NCBI GenBank assembly: GCA_002869385.1
Contig: PKTB01000004.1
Coordinates: 1 to 64,000 of the forward strand
Reading direction: 5' to 3'
DNA: 64,000 bases
Origin: Marinilabiliales bacterium
GTDB taxonomy: Bacteria; Bacteroidota; Bacteroidia; Bacteroidales; ML635J-15
This document shows positions 17,708 through 29,102 of this stretch, piece after piece. Below the pieces are notes generated by a model, which was not told the DNA's origin, ran no database searches, and worked only from the letters and a program-made list of their open reading frames with translations. The position numbers and the translations under genes are program-made. The stretch's first letter is position 1, and every line of letters starts with the position of its first letter.

Positions 17708-19057
17708 ATGAAAACTACTTGTCTAACTCTATTAGTCCTTTTTCCTATATGTCTTTTTTGTCAAAACCAAAAATTTGAACTTGCTGATATTCAATTTCTG
17801 GAAGAGTTCATATCCCCAAGTCCTGTTGATGAAGGCAGGTTTGGAAGTCCTGAAATTGAGGGTAATGTTGTGATGGTTGGTGAAATCCAATGTAATGATT
17901 ATACTGGAGCTGTGCATGTTTACAATATCAATCCTGAAACTGACGAACTTACATATATTCAAACTCTCACAGCTGCTGATGCTGACACTTATAAATCTTT
18001 TGGCTCTGATATCAGTGTTTATGATACCATTGCTTTAATTGGTGCATTTCAATGGGAGCCAAATGGTGAATCTGATGATATGAATTGTGGTGCTGTATAT
18101 GTTTTTGCCTTTAATCAGGAAACCGAATTATGGTATCAATATAGTGAGACATTAACAGCAAGCCCGCCTATTGCTGGAGATATGTTTGGTGTTGGTGTAG
18201 AAGTCATCGAAAACACGTTCTATATTGGAAGTATGGGTAATGATGATATGGCAAATAATGCAGGCTGTTTCCAAATATACACCTATGCTGACAACAACCT
18301 TAGTCTTGAGGAAACCATATATGCTCCTGAAGAATTTAGAGATACCTGGGATATGTTTGGTTGTGATTTTGGTATTGAAGACAACATTCTGATTACAGGT
18401 GCATGGCAAGATAATGAAATTGGAGAAAATGCTGACAACTCTGCAGGAGCAGCTTATATCTATCAATTAATTGGAGAAAACTGGGAATTTCAAGAACGAC
18501 TTGCAGCATATGACCCAAAATCAAATTCTTGTTTTGGAGAATCTGTTACACTTGAGAATGGTGTTGCTTATATCGGAGCACATTGGGATAGTGTTGGCAA
18601 TAACCCCAATCAGGGCTCTGTTTATGTTTTTGAAAATGATGGTTCATGGACTTCAAAAGGCAAGTTTACAGGAAACAATAGTGGTCCTTGGGACAATTTT
18701 GGTGTAAGAATGGCTGCTAATAATAATTACCTAATTATAGGTGCATGGACAACAGATGTAGGCTATTACAATAATGTATCCTGCTATCTTTACAAATTGA
18801 ATTTTTCTACTGACGATTTTCTATATTCTACACCAACAGGCAAATTGACAGCTTTTCCTAATCCGGCAAAAGATATAATCAATATTGCAAATGCAGAGTC
18901 CATTGATAGGATAGAAATATTTGATTCTGATTGGAAAACTGTACTAAAAACAAATCAAGTCAATCAAATTGATATCTCTTCATTAAAAGCAGGTTTATAT
19001 TTAATGAAGACAATTAGTGAAAATGAAATAATAATTACAAAGATTATTGTAGAATAA
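17708..19057 (+). CDS. Secreted beta-propeller-like protein with a T9SS type A sorting domain
   Basis: A 449-residue protein with a signal peptide (residues 1-19). Repeated segments of the form DTIALIGAFQ / NTFYIGSMGND / DNILITGAWQDN, each with GAAYIYQL-like strands, resemble FG-GAP or integrin-type propeller blades. The last ~75 residues form a type A sorting domain (LTAFPNPAKDIINI ... ISSLKAGLYLMK), so the protein is predicted to be exported through the T9SS to the cell surface or medium. The specific ligand is unknown. The gene is intact and has no operon partner. Confidence 0.82.
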   Translation: MKTTCLTLLVLFPICLFCQNQKFELADIQFLEEFISPSPVDEGRFGSPEIEGNVVMVGEIQCNDYTGAVHVYNINPETDELTYIQTLTAADADTYKSFGSDISVYDTIALIGAFQWEPNGESDDMNCGAVYVFAFNQETELWYQYSETLTASPPIAGDMFGVGVEVIENTFYIGSMGNDDMANNAGCFQIYTYADNNLSLEETIYAPEEFRDTWDMFGCDFGIEDNILITGAWQDNEIGENADNSAGAAYIYQLIGENWEFQERLAAYDPKSNSCFGESVTLENGVAYIGAHWDSVGNNPNQGSVYVFENDGSWTSKGKFTGNNSGPWDNFGVRMAANNNYLIIGAWTTDVGYYNNVSCYLYKLNFSTDDFLYSTPTGKLTAFPNPAKDIINIANAESIDRIEIFDSDWKTVLKTNQVNQIDISSLKAGLYLMKTISENEIIITKIIVE

Positions 19058-19121
19058 ATAGTTTTTGTCTAATTTACTATTTGATTATTAGCTTTTCTGT
19101 GTAAATTATATTCCCTATTTC

Positions 19122-22100
19122 TTACTTTATATTTAAAACATAAGTTCCGGATTTTAAACCTAAATTAAGTTTTAGCTTATTTAAACCACTTGTTAGATTA
19201 CAATTTGACGAATAAACCATTTTACCTTGTGAATCAGAAATCATTAAATCAAGTGCCTTATAATCATCATTGGATACAATAAAAACATCTCCTCCAGTAG
19301 TTGGATTTGGAAAAATCTGAAATTTCTTATAATTGCAATCTACAGAAACAATTTTTGACTCTTCTCTTGTCCCATCAAGGTCGACCTGTACAATTTTGTA
19401 ATATTGTTTATTGTTACTGAAGTTCTCAATAAGATAGGTATATTCTTTTGTTCGTAAAGTATTCCCGACACCTTCTATTTTACCTACAGTTTCAAAATTT
19501 ACAGCATCATAAGATCTTTGAATAAGATACTCATCATTGTTCATTTCTGAAGCTGTTGACCAATATACAAAATGAGAATCGCCTTCACATATAACCTTAA
19601 ATTCCAACCATGTGACAGGCAAGCTGGACTCAAACTCATCAGCGCCAATATCCGGATTTCTTAAATCTCCCTCTATATCGTCAGTTATACCTGTAATTGC
19701 CACTGCATTATCTATGCAGGGAGAAGATTCTGTGATATGGACATCAAATGGATATGTATCAGATTCAAACAAAGGGTCATCAGATATCGAGTTTGCATCA
19801 TCTGAATTTAAAGCTTGGAGAGAGGTTAGGCTTGTTGCATTGGAACCATCCCAATGAACAATAGTCGCATTATTTACAGAGTAGTAATTATTATTATCAC
19901 ACTTAATAATCCCGCCAACACTATTGTACAATGGTATTCCATAATCAGCCATTACAATATTATTCTGAAAATTGAAGTTTGCATTATTTTCTGGATCAAC
20001 ACTGTATTGACCATTAACATAAACTGCTTTTGCTGTAGTGGCATTTTCGCCAGTAGTTAAAATAGTGTTGTAATAAAAGTTCTTATTTTTACTCCCATTA
20101 GTGTATATTCCATTTGAAGTTCCGCTTGAAGTTCCGCCTACAACAATCATATTGTTTTATATTTCTCCCGGATCGTTTGGCCCACTGTATTCTGTAACAC
20201 AAGACATCATATGAATACCATAATTACTTGTTGCTTCGGTTTTAATAATCAGGTTTTTGCGTATAAACAAAATTTCATCAACACCAAATAAGCCAATTCC
20301 TCTGGTTTCGGGGCCGTTAAAGCTTGAAGAATTTACAATTGTATTATTATCAATATTTGCATTTAGGATATATTGAAGAAATATACCGTATCGATAGTTT
20401 TCCAGATAATTATTTTCAATGACAATATTTTCCTTATCATCCAAAGACTGCCCTTCGATATAAATCCCGTAATAACCGTTGATTATATCATTATCTGAAA
20501 TTGTAATATTGCTTTCTCCGGCTGTAGCATCTCCACTATATATTGCTGCTTGGCTTGTTCCAGTCCCTCCTGCTCTGCCTGTAATAATATTTCCACTTAA
20601 GGTAACATATTCAGAATCTCCTGTAATATCAATAACAATAGCATAATTCGAAGTTCCAGTTCTTTCAATACTTAAATCCTGTATTGTTACATAATTTGCT
20701 CCATTAATTTGAAAAGTATAGTTGTCTGCAACTCCTGTACTACTAGGATGAGATATCGTAACATCTGTGTTAGTTCCACTCGCAGAAGTAAAAGTTATAG
20801 TATTTGATGAATTATTTCCTAAAATCGTTTGTATGCTAATTTGCTCGTTATATGTTCCTGTTTGTATTTCGAATGTAACAGCTCCGGCAACACCGTATGT
20901 TTGCATAGAACTAACTGCATCACCAATACTTGTATAATCCTGAGCAGTTCCAACTGAATAGGTTCCAACCAACGCCGGCATTAAATTATCTATAGATGAA
21001 GTATCATTGGCGTTATTACCATCTGTATTACTATTTGGGCTATCCGTATTGACAATTATTTCATAAACTACACCTGAACTAAAATTATATGCCCCAATAT
21101 TAACAGATTCCGTTGCATTATTTGCAAGATTTCCTGTCCAGTTATAGGTAGTTTGTGCGACACTATTTACTTCCCACTCTATGCTAACCGATGTTAATGG
21201 GTCCGAACCATAATTCTTTAATGTAATATAAATATCATGAGACCCAGAAGAAAAAGGAATCACTGGTGAATCAACAGATACTATTCCGGAATCATCTGTA
21301 AGCCCGCTTGCAAGTTCATGAGCTCCAATACTTGTTGGGTCAACGCGTGTTTTTCCGTCAATATCCTGTGAAACTTCAGTTAAATACTCTCCTGCATCTT
21401 GTAGCCCACTTGCAGTAGCTTTCCACCCTACGTCTGACACAAAACTCATTTCAGGATCAATATTTAATGATGAGGTTTCTCCTGTAGCAGTATTAAAATT
21501 AGAATAGTTATCGTATGGAGAGCTCATTCCGGTAAAACGTCCAAAAAAAGAGGTTCCACTATTGGTTGCATAATAACAGTTATTATCTATTTCGGCCATT
21601 ACACCGGAATTTGGTGCATATATCGTATAAGGACTAGAACCACTGGCATCATTTATTAATACATTATTTTTAAATTTTATGTTTGCAGATGAAGCCAGAC
21701 AATAATAAACATATGAACTTGCTACTGTCCCTCCGTAAACATAAAATGTATTATTATAAATATCCCAATAATTACATCCACTAGCATGATTTACACAATA
21801 GACTGAAGAAGCACCATTATAAACCTGTATAGAATTATTATAAAACTTGGCTGGAGCAACTGAAGTTCCACCACTGGAAGAAGATATTTTTATCCCATAA
21901 TATATCTGACCCGAACCAGTTGTGTAAATATAATTGTTAGTAATTTCAGATTGCCCTGAACAATAAGAAATTTCAATCCCGTATGAGCTATAAGTACTAC
22001 TTGTTTTAATTATATTTTCTTTTATAACAATATCTGTAAAATGATCCAGGTCAATCCCTTTTGCATAAAAGTCTTCTAGAATACAATTTTGAATTATAGG

Positions 22101-22748
22101 TCCGGTAAGGTCATTTGCCATATAAAAATAAACCGAATTAGATCCTCCGATTAAATATGAGTTTTCAACTATTAAATCTGAACAATCTAAAGACGACTCA
22201 TATCCATAAATTAAAGCTCCTGAATTACTTGTTGATGCATATGAACTTTGTAAAACACAATTGCTTATGGTGATATGAGAAGCACCATCACGAATTTCTA
22301 AACAGCTATATGCTGATGTTTTTAAATAAGAGATTGTTACATACTGAAAACTTATATATGAAACTGCATTTAAATCAATAACATCATCAAATGCATCTAA
22401 TTCAATTATAACTGTAGTAGAGTCTTCGCTTTCAGATTTAAAAACAACAGGATTTGAGGCTGTTCCTCCAGCTGTAATTTCAACACCACCGGTATATGTT
22501 CCATCTCTAAAGACAAAAGTTACTCCGCCACTACCTACTCCATTTGTATTTAAATCTGTAACGGCAGCGGCAAAAGTAGCATAATCGGGTGATGTTCCTC
22601 CAATAGTAAGAGTTCCTGTCAATTGAGAAAAAGCTAAAGTTGGCAAAAACAAAAATACAATATACAGAAGCTGATGATTTAATAATTCCCTAAGTGTATG
22701 CACAAAGAAAACTAAGAATCTTTTTTGTATTTGATTCTCTTTATTCAT
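19122..22748 (-). pseudogene. Large secreted right-handed beta-helix protein with a T9SS type A sorting domain and an in-frame stop
   Basis: The 1,208-codon frame opens with a signal (hydrophobic to about residue 41, ...TLAFSQ). It contains two parallel beta-helix regions rich in NN and turn motifs (about residues 45-450 and 590-1,020), with an Ig-like spacer near 480-580, and it ends with a type A sorting domain (FQIFPNPTTGGDVFIV). A TAA at 20157-20159 (codon 864) splits the second helix within GEI-NNMIVVGG, a position usually filled by Tyr, Lys or Glu. TAC to TAA or GAA to TAA would both be G:C to T:A changes. Such beta-helix proteins often bind or cut polysaccharide, but no catalytic site is recognised. 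It lies downstream of the fibre-like gene on the same strand. Confidence 0.78.
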
Positions 22749-22846
22749 TTATATATTGAGGCAATTGTTCTTCTCTTTCTCAAAATAATGCATCTGCATT
22801 ATTATCTTTCTACAAATATACGAAAAACTTGTTAATCAAGTTTTAA

Positions 22847-22876
22847 AAGCATCTCCACTTCAATGCGGAGATGCTT
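22847..22876 (-). terminator. Terminator-like hairpin after the fibre-like gene
   Basis: AAGCATCTCC and GGAGATGCTT form a perfect 10-bp stem with a 10-nt loop. On the minus strand a short T stretch follows. It separates the fibre-like gene from the beta-helix gene. Confidence 0.65.
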
Positions 22877-22895
22877 AAATCGTTTGATAATTTAA

Positions 22896-24608
22896 CTATT
22901 TCGTTGAATTCTGGTATTTTGTCGCATCATATTTACTTGCGTCTTTACCTTTAAGTTCAACTGTAGTTTGTTTGCCTTTCATCAGCTCATTTCTGATTTC
23001 AGCTTTTTTAGCTTCATCAACTTCGAGTTGCGCTTTTAACTGAGCATCAACGACAGGCTCTGAATTTTTAATATCAACTTTTTTATGCGCAACAACTATC
23101 CAATTAAAATCAAATTCATTTTCATTTTCAACAGCAAGAACAAATCCGTTTTCATTTTGTGACTTTATGTAATAATCTTTTACAGGGCTAAGTGGTGTAA
23201 TTGCAACAACAGGTTGAGTTCCTTCAAAGTTCTTATTATAAGGGACATATATCTCATTTCCAATAAGCTTTGATGTTCCAAAATCATGAATTTCTGTTAT
23301 TTGTTCTTCTATTTCTTCAATACTTCGTCTGTTTTCCTGAACTCCTGCAATACTCAAACTTGCAAGACTGTATAAATCAATTCCTGAAAAAGCATTATCC
23401 TGAATATAATCTGGAGTTTCGTCTAAAATAAATCCTAAGTGCATATTATATCTGGTTCGCTGCTCTTTCCCTTCTATTCTTGTGTCATTTTCTTCATTGT
23501 ATTTATAAAATGCAGGTTTAAGTTCCATAATGTCATCCATAACATAATTTGCAAGGTCCTCATTAAAGTATGTAATATCACGCTTTAGTTCTCTACGTGA
23601 AACTTGCAAAACATTACTTGAATATATACCCCACCATTCTAGTCCTGGTCCTCCTAAATAGCACCATGATCCAGCGTCTGGTCCCATAGTTGCTTCACCT
23701 GATGCATTATTAAACATTATGTTATTTCCTGTTGCACCACCGGTAAAGCCACAATTTATTTGCACAGCCCCAACTTCGAGAAGACCCCAGTTTAATGGGT
23801 TTTGTCCACCTGATGCAACTTGAAGAGCAACACCTGTAACGTCTCCAGTTTCAATAAAACCACCTGGCCAATTAGCTCCATAAAAGTAACCTCCAAAAGT
23901 TTTATTTGATCCTTTACCGTACACACCATAACTAGAACCTGCAGCATTATTACTTGAAGCTTCGCCCCAGACACCAACTCCAATTCCAGTTCCATCATGA
24001 TATCCTGAAACTCCTTTAGCTAAATCAGAACCTGTTAATGTAGTATATGTTATGCCTTGAATACCACTATAAAGATTTGTAGTTTCTGATATCTCAGCAT
24101 ATATTCCTGCTCCATGCATAGTGTTTACTGCTGTAATAGCAGCTGTAGGTGCGGGAGTACTTCCTTTATCTGATTGAACATACAGGCCCTCATCATTTGT
24201 CCCTGTCAAAGGTAAATTAATCATTACTGGATTTGCATCTGCTACAATTAAAGCTCCTGCTCCTGCTCCGCCACAATCATAAGCCTCATCTAGAGTATGA
24301 CATGATGAACCTCCACCTGCTCCAACCATTACCCATTCTGTTCCATCCCAATAATAAAAACCTGAGGCAAGAGCTCCTGTTTCATTAAAAACAAGCAGAC
24401 CTGTAGCTGGCCCATTTACCGGGTTTACACCATCATTAACAGCAATAAGTTCCACACGAGGGATTAGTAACCCCTTATCACTTGCAGTCATATCAAGTAA
24501 AGCTGAACTATGTGGTGTTGTTGTTCCAAAACCTACATTGTCCTGTGAAAACAAAGAACCAAAAGCAAAAAACATTGCTATTACGGTAATAAAAATTCTT
24601 CTATTCAT
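22896..24608 (-). CDS. Tail-fibre-like secreted protein with an intramolecular-chaperone-like C-terminal region
   Basis: A 570-residue protein with a signal peptide (residues 1-21). The head (VGFGTTTPHSSALLDM...GLLIPR, then a WDGTEWV motif) is typical of phage-tail-fibre-like proteins of Bacteroidota. The middle is Gly-rich with GVYGKGSN-like repeats suggesting a trimeric shaft. Near residues 345-430 the segment RRELKRDITYF...LKPAFYKYN...LGFILDE resembles the peptidase S74 endosialidase chaperone that trimerises fibres. It lies 21 bp downstream of the Ig-repeat adhesin and is probably co-transcribed with it. A paralogous head occurs in the gene at 60235. A surface fibre associated with the adhesin is inferred. 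Confidence 0.75.
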   Translation of the reverse strand: MNRRIFITVIAMFFAFGSLFSQDNVGFGTTTPHSSALLDMTASDKGLLIPRVELIAVNDGVNPVNGPATGLLVFNETGALASGFYYWDGTEWVMVGAGGGSSCHTLDEAYDCGGAGAGALIVADANPVMINLPLTGTNDEGLYVQSDKGSTPAPTAAITAVNTMHGAGIYAEISETTNLYSGIQGITYTTLTGSDLAKGVSGYHDGTGIGVGVWGEASSNNAAGSSYGVYGKGSNKTFGGYFYGANWPGGFIETGDVTGVALQVASGGQNPLNWGLLEVGAVQINCGFTGGATGNNIMFNNASGEATMGPDAGSWCYLGGPGLEWWGIYSSNVLQVSRRELKRDITYFNEDLANYVMDDIMELKPAFYKYNEENDTRIEGKEQRTRYNMHLGFILDETPDYIQDNAFSGIDLYSLASLSIAGVQENRRSIEEIEEQITEIHDFGTSKLIGNEIYVPYNKNFEGTQPVVAITPLSPVKDYYIKSQNENGFVLAVENENEFDFNWIVVAHKKVDIKNSEPVVDAQLKAQLEVDEAKKAEIRNELMKGKQTTVELKGKDASKYDATKYQNSTK

Positions 24609-24629
24609 AACTATTATTAATTTAACTAA

Positions 24630-27600
24630 TTATTTTACTAACATTACAACACCTACAAACTCTTCGGCAATTTCATCAATTTGAACTATATAAATATATC
24701 CTCCTGTGGGTACAATCTTACCATTCCAAGAACCATCCCATGGATCTGAACCTGGAACTCCTGTATAGATTTCCTGACCCCATCTGTTAAATACTTGTAT
24801 AAAGTAGTTATCATATGAATCAAGATTTGATATTATCCATTGATCGTTAACCCCGTCACCATTTGGAGTAAATGCATTTGGAATAAACACACAGTCTTCG
24901 TCACCTTCCTCTAAAATTATTCCATCAACATCCATTGAGCAACCATTACTATCTGTAATAGTTACGGTGTATATTCCCCCTGTTAAACCAGAAATAATAT
25001 TTGTTTCTGAATATCCATCAATGCCCCAGGAATAAGAATAAGGATGTGTTCCTCCACTTACAGTAAATTCAATATAACCGTCTAATCCTCCTTGACATAA
25101 TGGGTTATGTACAGTATAATTCGCCTGAACAATTCCCGGAACAACAACTATCTCAGTTGTACCAGTTGCACCACAATTTCCAGAAAACTGATAGGTAATC
25201 TCATGTAAACCTACTCCAGCTGCAACAACATTAAAAATGCCATCAGAATCAACTCCTGGTCCAGACCATACTCCACCTTCTGTCTCTGCTGATAGCTGAA
25301 CAAAATTAGCTTCAAAACAAAATGGTCCAACAGGATCAATTGAAACATCAGGACTAGAGTAAACATTTATTGTTATCTGATCATTTCCAGTACATCCATC
25401 TTGTGTAACTTAATAAGTAATATCAAAATCTCCTTCACCTGCTGTTGTTGGGTCAAAAGTCCCCAAATTTGGATCTATGATTCCTGTTCCAGACCATATC
25501 CCACCAGCTGGCAAACCTGTTAAATTAACAGATGGGTCTGAATAACAAAAACTACCTGGATCAGTAATAATAACATTTGGTGCTTCATTAACTATAATAT
25601 CTATTTGATCGGAATCTGCACATAAGCCAGTGCCAACATTATAAGTAATAGTGTGCGTTCCTGACCCTGCAACTGATGGGTCAAAAATCCCATTTTCTGA
25701 ATCAGTAATTCCTGTACCGCTCCAGGTTCCACCTGAAGATACAGAACTTAAATTTACCGCCTCATCTGAAGAACAGAGATCTCCAGGATAAGTAATTGTT
25801 GCATCAGGTGTTTCAAACACACTAATCATAATATTATCTGAAGATGTACAGCCATTTGAGCTTACCTCATATGTTATTGTATTTGCTCCAATATCTGCAA
25901 CTGCCGGGTCAAATGTACCATTGACTGCATCTATAATACCGGTCCCTGTCCATGTGCCACCTGTAGTCGCAGCGGTAAGGTTTATTGATATATCAGAATT
26001 GCAAAAATCACCTGGGTTGGTAATACTTGCATCTGGTGTTAAATTGACAATCAAATCAATTTGGTCTGTGGCAGCACATGAACCGGTTCCGACATTGTAT
26101 GTTATTGTATGTGTTCCTTCGCCAGCAATTACAGGATCAAATGTGCCATTTGTGGCATCTGTTATTCCGGTTCCACTCCAGGTTCCTCCCGCTGAAGCAG
26201 CAGTTAAATCTATTGCAATATCTGTGGTACAGAAAGCTCCCGGATCTGTAATTGTTGCATCGGGTGCATCATAAACATCAATTGTAATATTATCAGAAGA
26301 TGAACATCCTAATACTGTAATATCATAACTGATAGTATTTGTTCCTACACTAGCAACTGAAGGGTCAAAAGTTCCGTTAACAGCATCTGTAATGCCATCT
26401 CCGGACCAAGTTCCACCAGCTGTCGCTGCAGTTAAATTTATTGTTGCATCTGTATTACAAAAATCACCAGGATCAGTAATTGTTGCATCTGGTGTTGCAT
26501 TAACTGTAATATCTATTTGGTCAGAATCTGTACATGAGCCTGTTCCTACATCATATGTTACTGTATGTAAACCTGCTCCGGCTGTTGATGTATCAAATGT
26601 GCCGTTTAAGGCATCTGTTATTCCAGTTCCACTCCAGGTTCCACCTGTTGATACAGCAGATAAATCGAAAGGCATATCGTTTGAACAGAAAGCCCCTGGG
26701 TCAGTGATTGTGGCATCTGGCGTGTCATAAACAGTAATAACAATATTATCTGTACCGATACAACCACTAACAGTTACATCGTATGAGATACTATTTGCTC
26801 CTATATTTGCCGATGTAGGATCAAACTCACCTGTTGTCGCATTAATAATACCGGTTCCGGTCCATGTGCCACCCATAGTCGCTGATAAGAGAGTAGTTGA
26901 AACGTCTGTGTTGCAAAAATCACCAGGATTAGTGATTGACGCATCTGGTGTAAGGTTTACAGTCAGATCTATCTGATCTGAAGCGGCACACGAACCGATT
27001 CCGACATTATACGTTATTGTGTGTACACCTGATCCTGCTGAAGCAGGGTCAAATGTTCCGTTTGAGGCATCTATTATTCCTGTTCCACTCCAGGTTCCGC
27101 CACCTGTTGCTGCTGTTAAATCCATGGAAGCATCTGAAGTGCAGAAGGTTCCCGGATCAGCAATTGTTGCATCAGGGGTATCATAAACATCTATAGAAAT
27201 AATACCAGACGATGTACATCCGGCAACAGTTATATCATAAGTAATAGAATTAGGACCTACACTCGCAACTGATGGGTCAAATGTTCCGTTTAGAGCATCT
27301 GTAATTCCTGTTCCGCTCCAGGTTCCACCACCTGTTGCTGCTGTCAGATTTAATGAAGCATCAGTATTACAAAAATCACCTGGGTCGGTAATTGTCGCAT
27401 CCGGAGTTGCATTTACTGTAATATCAATTTGATCTGTATCTGTACATGAGCCTGTTACAACATCATAAGTGATTGTATGTAATCCGGCTCCAGCTGTTGA
27501 TGGGTCAAATGTGCCGTTTAAGGCATCTGTTATTCCTGTACCCGACAAAGTACCTCCGGCAGTTGCTGCAGTCAGGTTGACACTTGCATCATTATCACAA

Positions 27601-29075
27601 AATGCTCCGGGTGCTGTTATTGTTGCGTCAGGTGTGGTAAAAACATCAATACTTATCATATCTGATTATGTACAACCTGCAAGTGTCAAATCGTATGTAA
27701 TGGAATTTGAACCAATATTTGCAACAGACGTGTCAAATGTTCCGTTTAGAGCATCTGTAATTCCTGTTCCGCTCCAGGTTCCACCACCAGTTGCAGCTGT
27801 TAAATTCAATGGAGAATCTGTATTACAAAAATCACCGGGATCAGTTATTGTTGCATCAGGTGTTGCATTTACAGTGATATCTATTTGATCTGTATTGACA
27901 CATGTTCCACTTCCTACTTCATAGGTTATTGCATGCAATCCCGGCCCTGCTGTTGCAGGGTCAAATGTTCCATTTACTGCATCGGTAATTCCTGTTCCTG
28001 TCCACGTTCCACCAGGATCTGCTGCAACAAGATTTTGAGATAGATCATATTCACAAAATGCTCCCGGGTTTGTAATTGTTGGATCCGGCAGATAACGATA
28101 TAATATATATGGGATTTCAACAAAATCATTCCAGGAAGCAACAAGTGCTTCATTAAACGGAGCCCCCGGTGTTATAACTGTTGTCATTATTCTTTCCCAA
28201 AGATCTGGAGATGTCGTCCATTTTGCCAGACCGTCCCATTCGCCATCTTCGGTTTCATTATAAAAAACATACAAATCTACAGAAGCTGTTCCTACAGTTT
28301 GATTTATCTGATGATAAAACTCTGGATTAACCTCACATATTTTTGGTGGTAAAGCATTAACATCGTAGCCTTCTGTTGTAGCAAGAACATTTGCCATTCG
28401 AACAGTATAAGTATTTGCAGATGCATCAGATGGGGTTAACTCAACAGGTCTGTATCTAGTAACGCCAACACTTGAACCTACCGGATATAAATACATAGAT
28501 ACAGAATTTGTTTGTCGGGATAAGAAACCACCATCAAGTGCCGAAACAAAACCTGTTGTTCTTATTATAGCACCAACATCTGTGTTTGTTACATAAAACC
28601 CAAAAACTTCATTTTGTAATTCAAGATGTTTTAAATCTAAAATTCATGTACAATATTGATCGATTGTTTGTGTTTTTAAGCCTGAACCATCAAGTGTCAA
28701 GTTGTTAAAATATGTAGAAACTGATCCATCGAGTAATTGATTTGCACCTTCAAGAAATACAGTTCCTGTGCCTGCATTAAATACACTATTATTTATCCAA
28801 TTACCCAGAACACGATAATATCCATTTCCGCCGGCTGTTGCATTATTAAGTAAATCCTGCTGAATAATCAACTGAGCATTATTACCGACATTCTCCTCTA
28901 CCTCAATTAACCCCGCTTCATTTTGAACAGTACCGTCTACAAAAAAAATAGCACCCTCTTTTGCATAAATATCAAGTCCGTTATTATAAACAACCTGAGA
29001 AAGCAATTGAAAAGAAAATGCAGTAAGAAAAACTACTATCCCGCAGACTCTAAAACAACTTCTGAACTTTGTCAT
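24630..29075 (-). pseudogene. Giant Ig-repeat adhesin with a gliding-type (CHU_C) sorting domain and three in-frame stops
   Basis: The 1,481-codon frame starts with a signal peptide and an N-terminal domain (to about residue 320) closely similar to that of the adhesin at 53482. Roughly twelve 76-residue Ig-like units follow, built on DATITDPG.FC...GGTWSGTGI...GTFDP. The C-terminal ~85 residues (FIPNAFTPNGDGVNDQW...FNRWGQEIY) are a type B T9SS sorting domain. Stops lie at 28644-28646 (TGA, codon 144, Gly in the paralogue's DQYCTGV), 27666-27668 (TAA, codon 470, Ser in sister repeats) and 25410-25412 (TAA, codon 1222, ITYEVT-type Glu). All three fit G:C to T:A changes. There is no frameshift. 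The intact paralogue suggests the original product was a surface adhesin. Confidence 0.85.
25410..28090 (-). repeat. Hierarchical tandem repeats: 228-bp units in 912-bp super-units
   Basis: The Ig-like units are 76 codons (228 bp). Closest matches are four units apart: tacatgagcctg recurs at 26531 and 27443, and cacatgaaccg/cacacgaaccg at 26075 and 26987, each 912 bp apart. The array therefore grew by duplication of four-unit blocks as well as single units. Confidence 0.8.
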
Positions 29076-29102
29076 AACTCCTCTATAAAATATTTTAAGC
29101 CA

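Noticed and set aside
22896..24608. Prophage tail-fibre gene
   Set aside because: It has a signal peptide, no phage structural genes lie nearby, and it is paired with a T9SS adhesin, so a cellular surface protein is more likely.
25921..27888. Long plus-strand open frames opposite the Ig-repeat adhesin
   Set aside because: They are antisense shadows of a repetitive, low-stop minus-strand gene and have no start signals.
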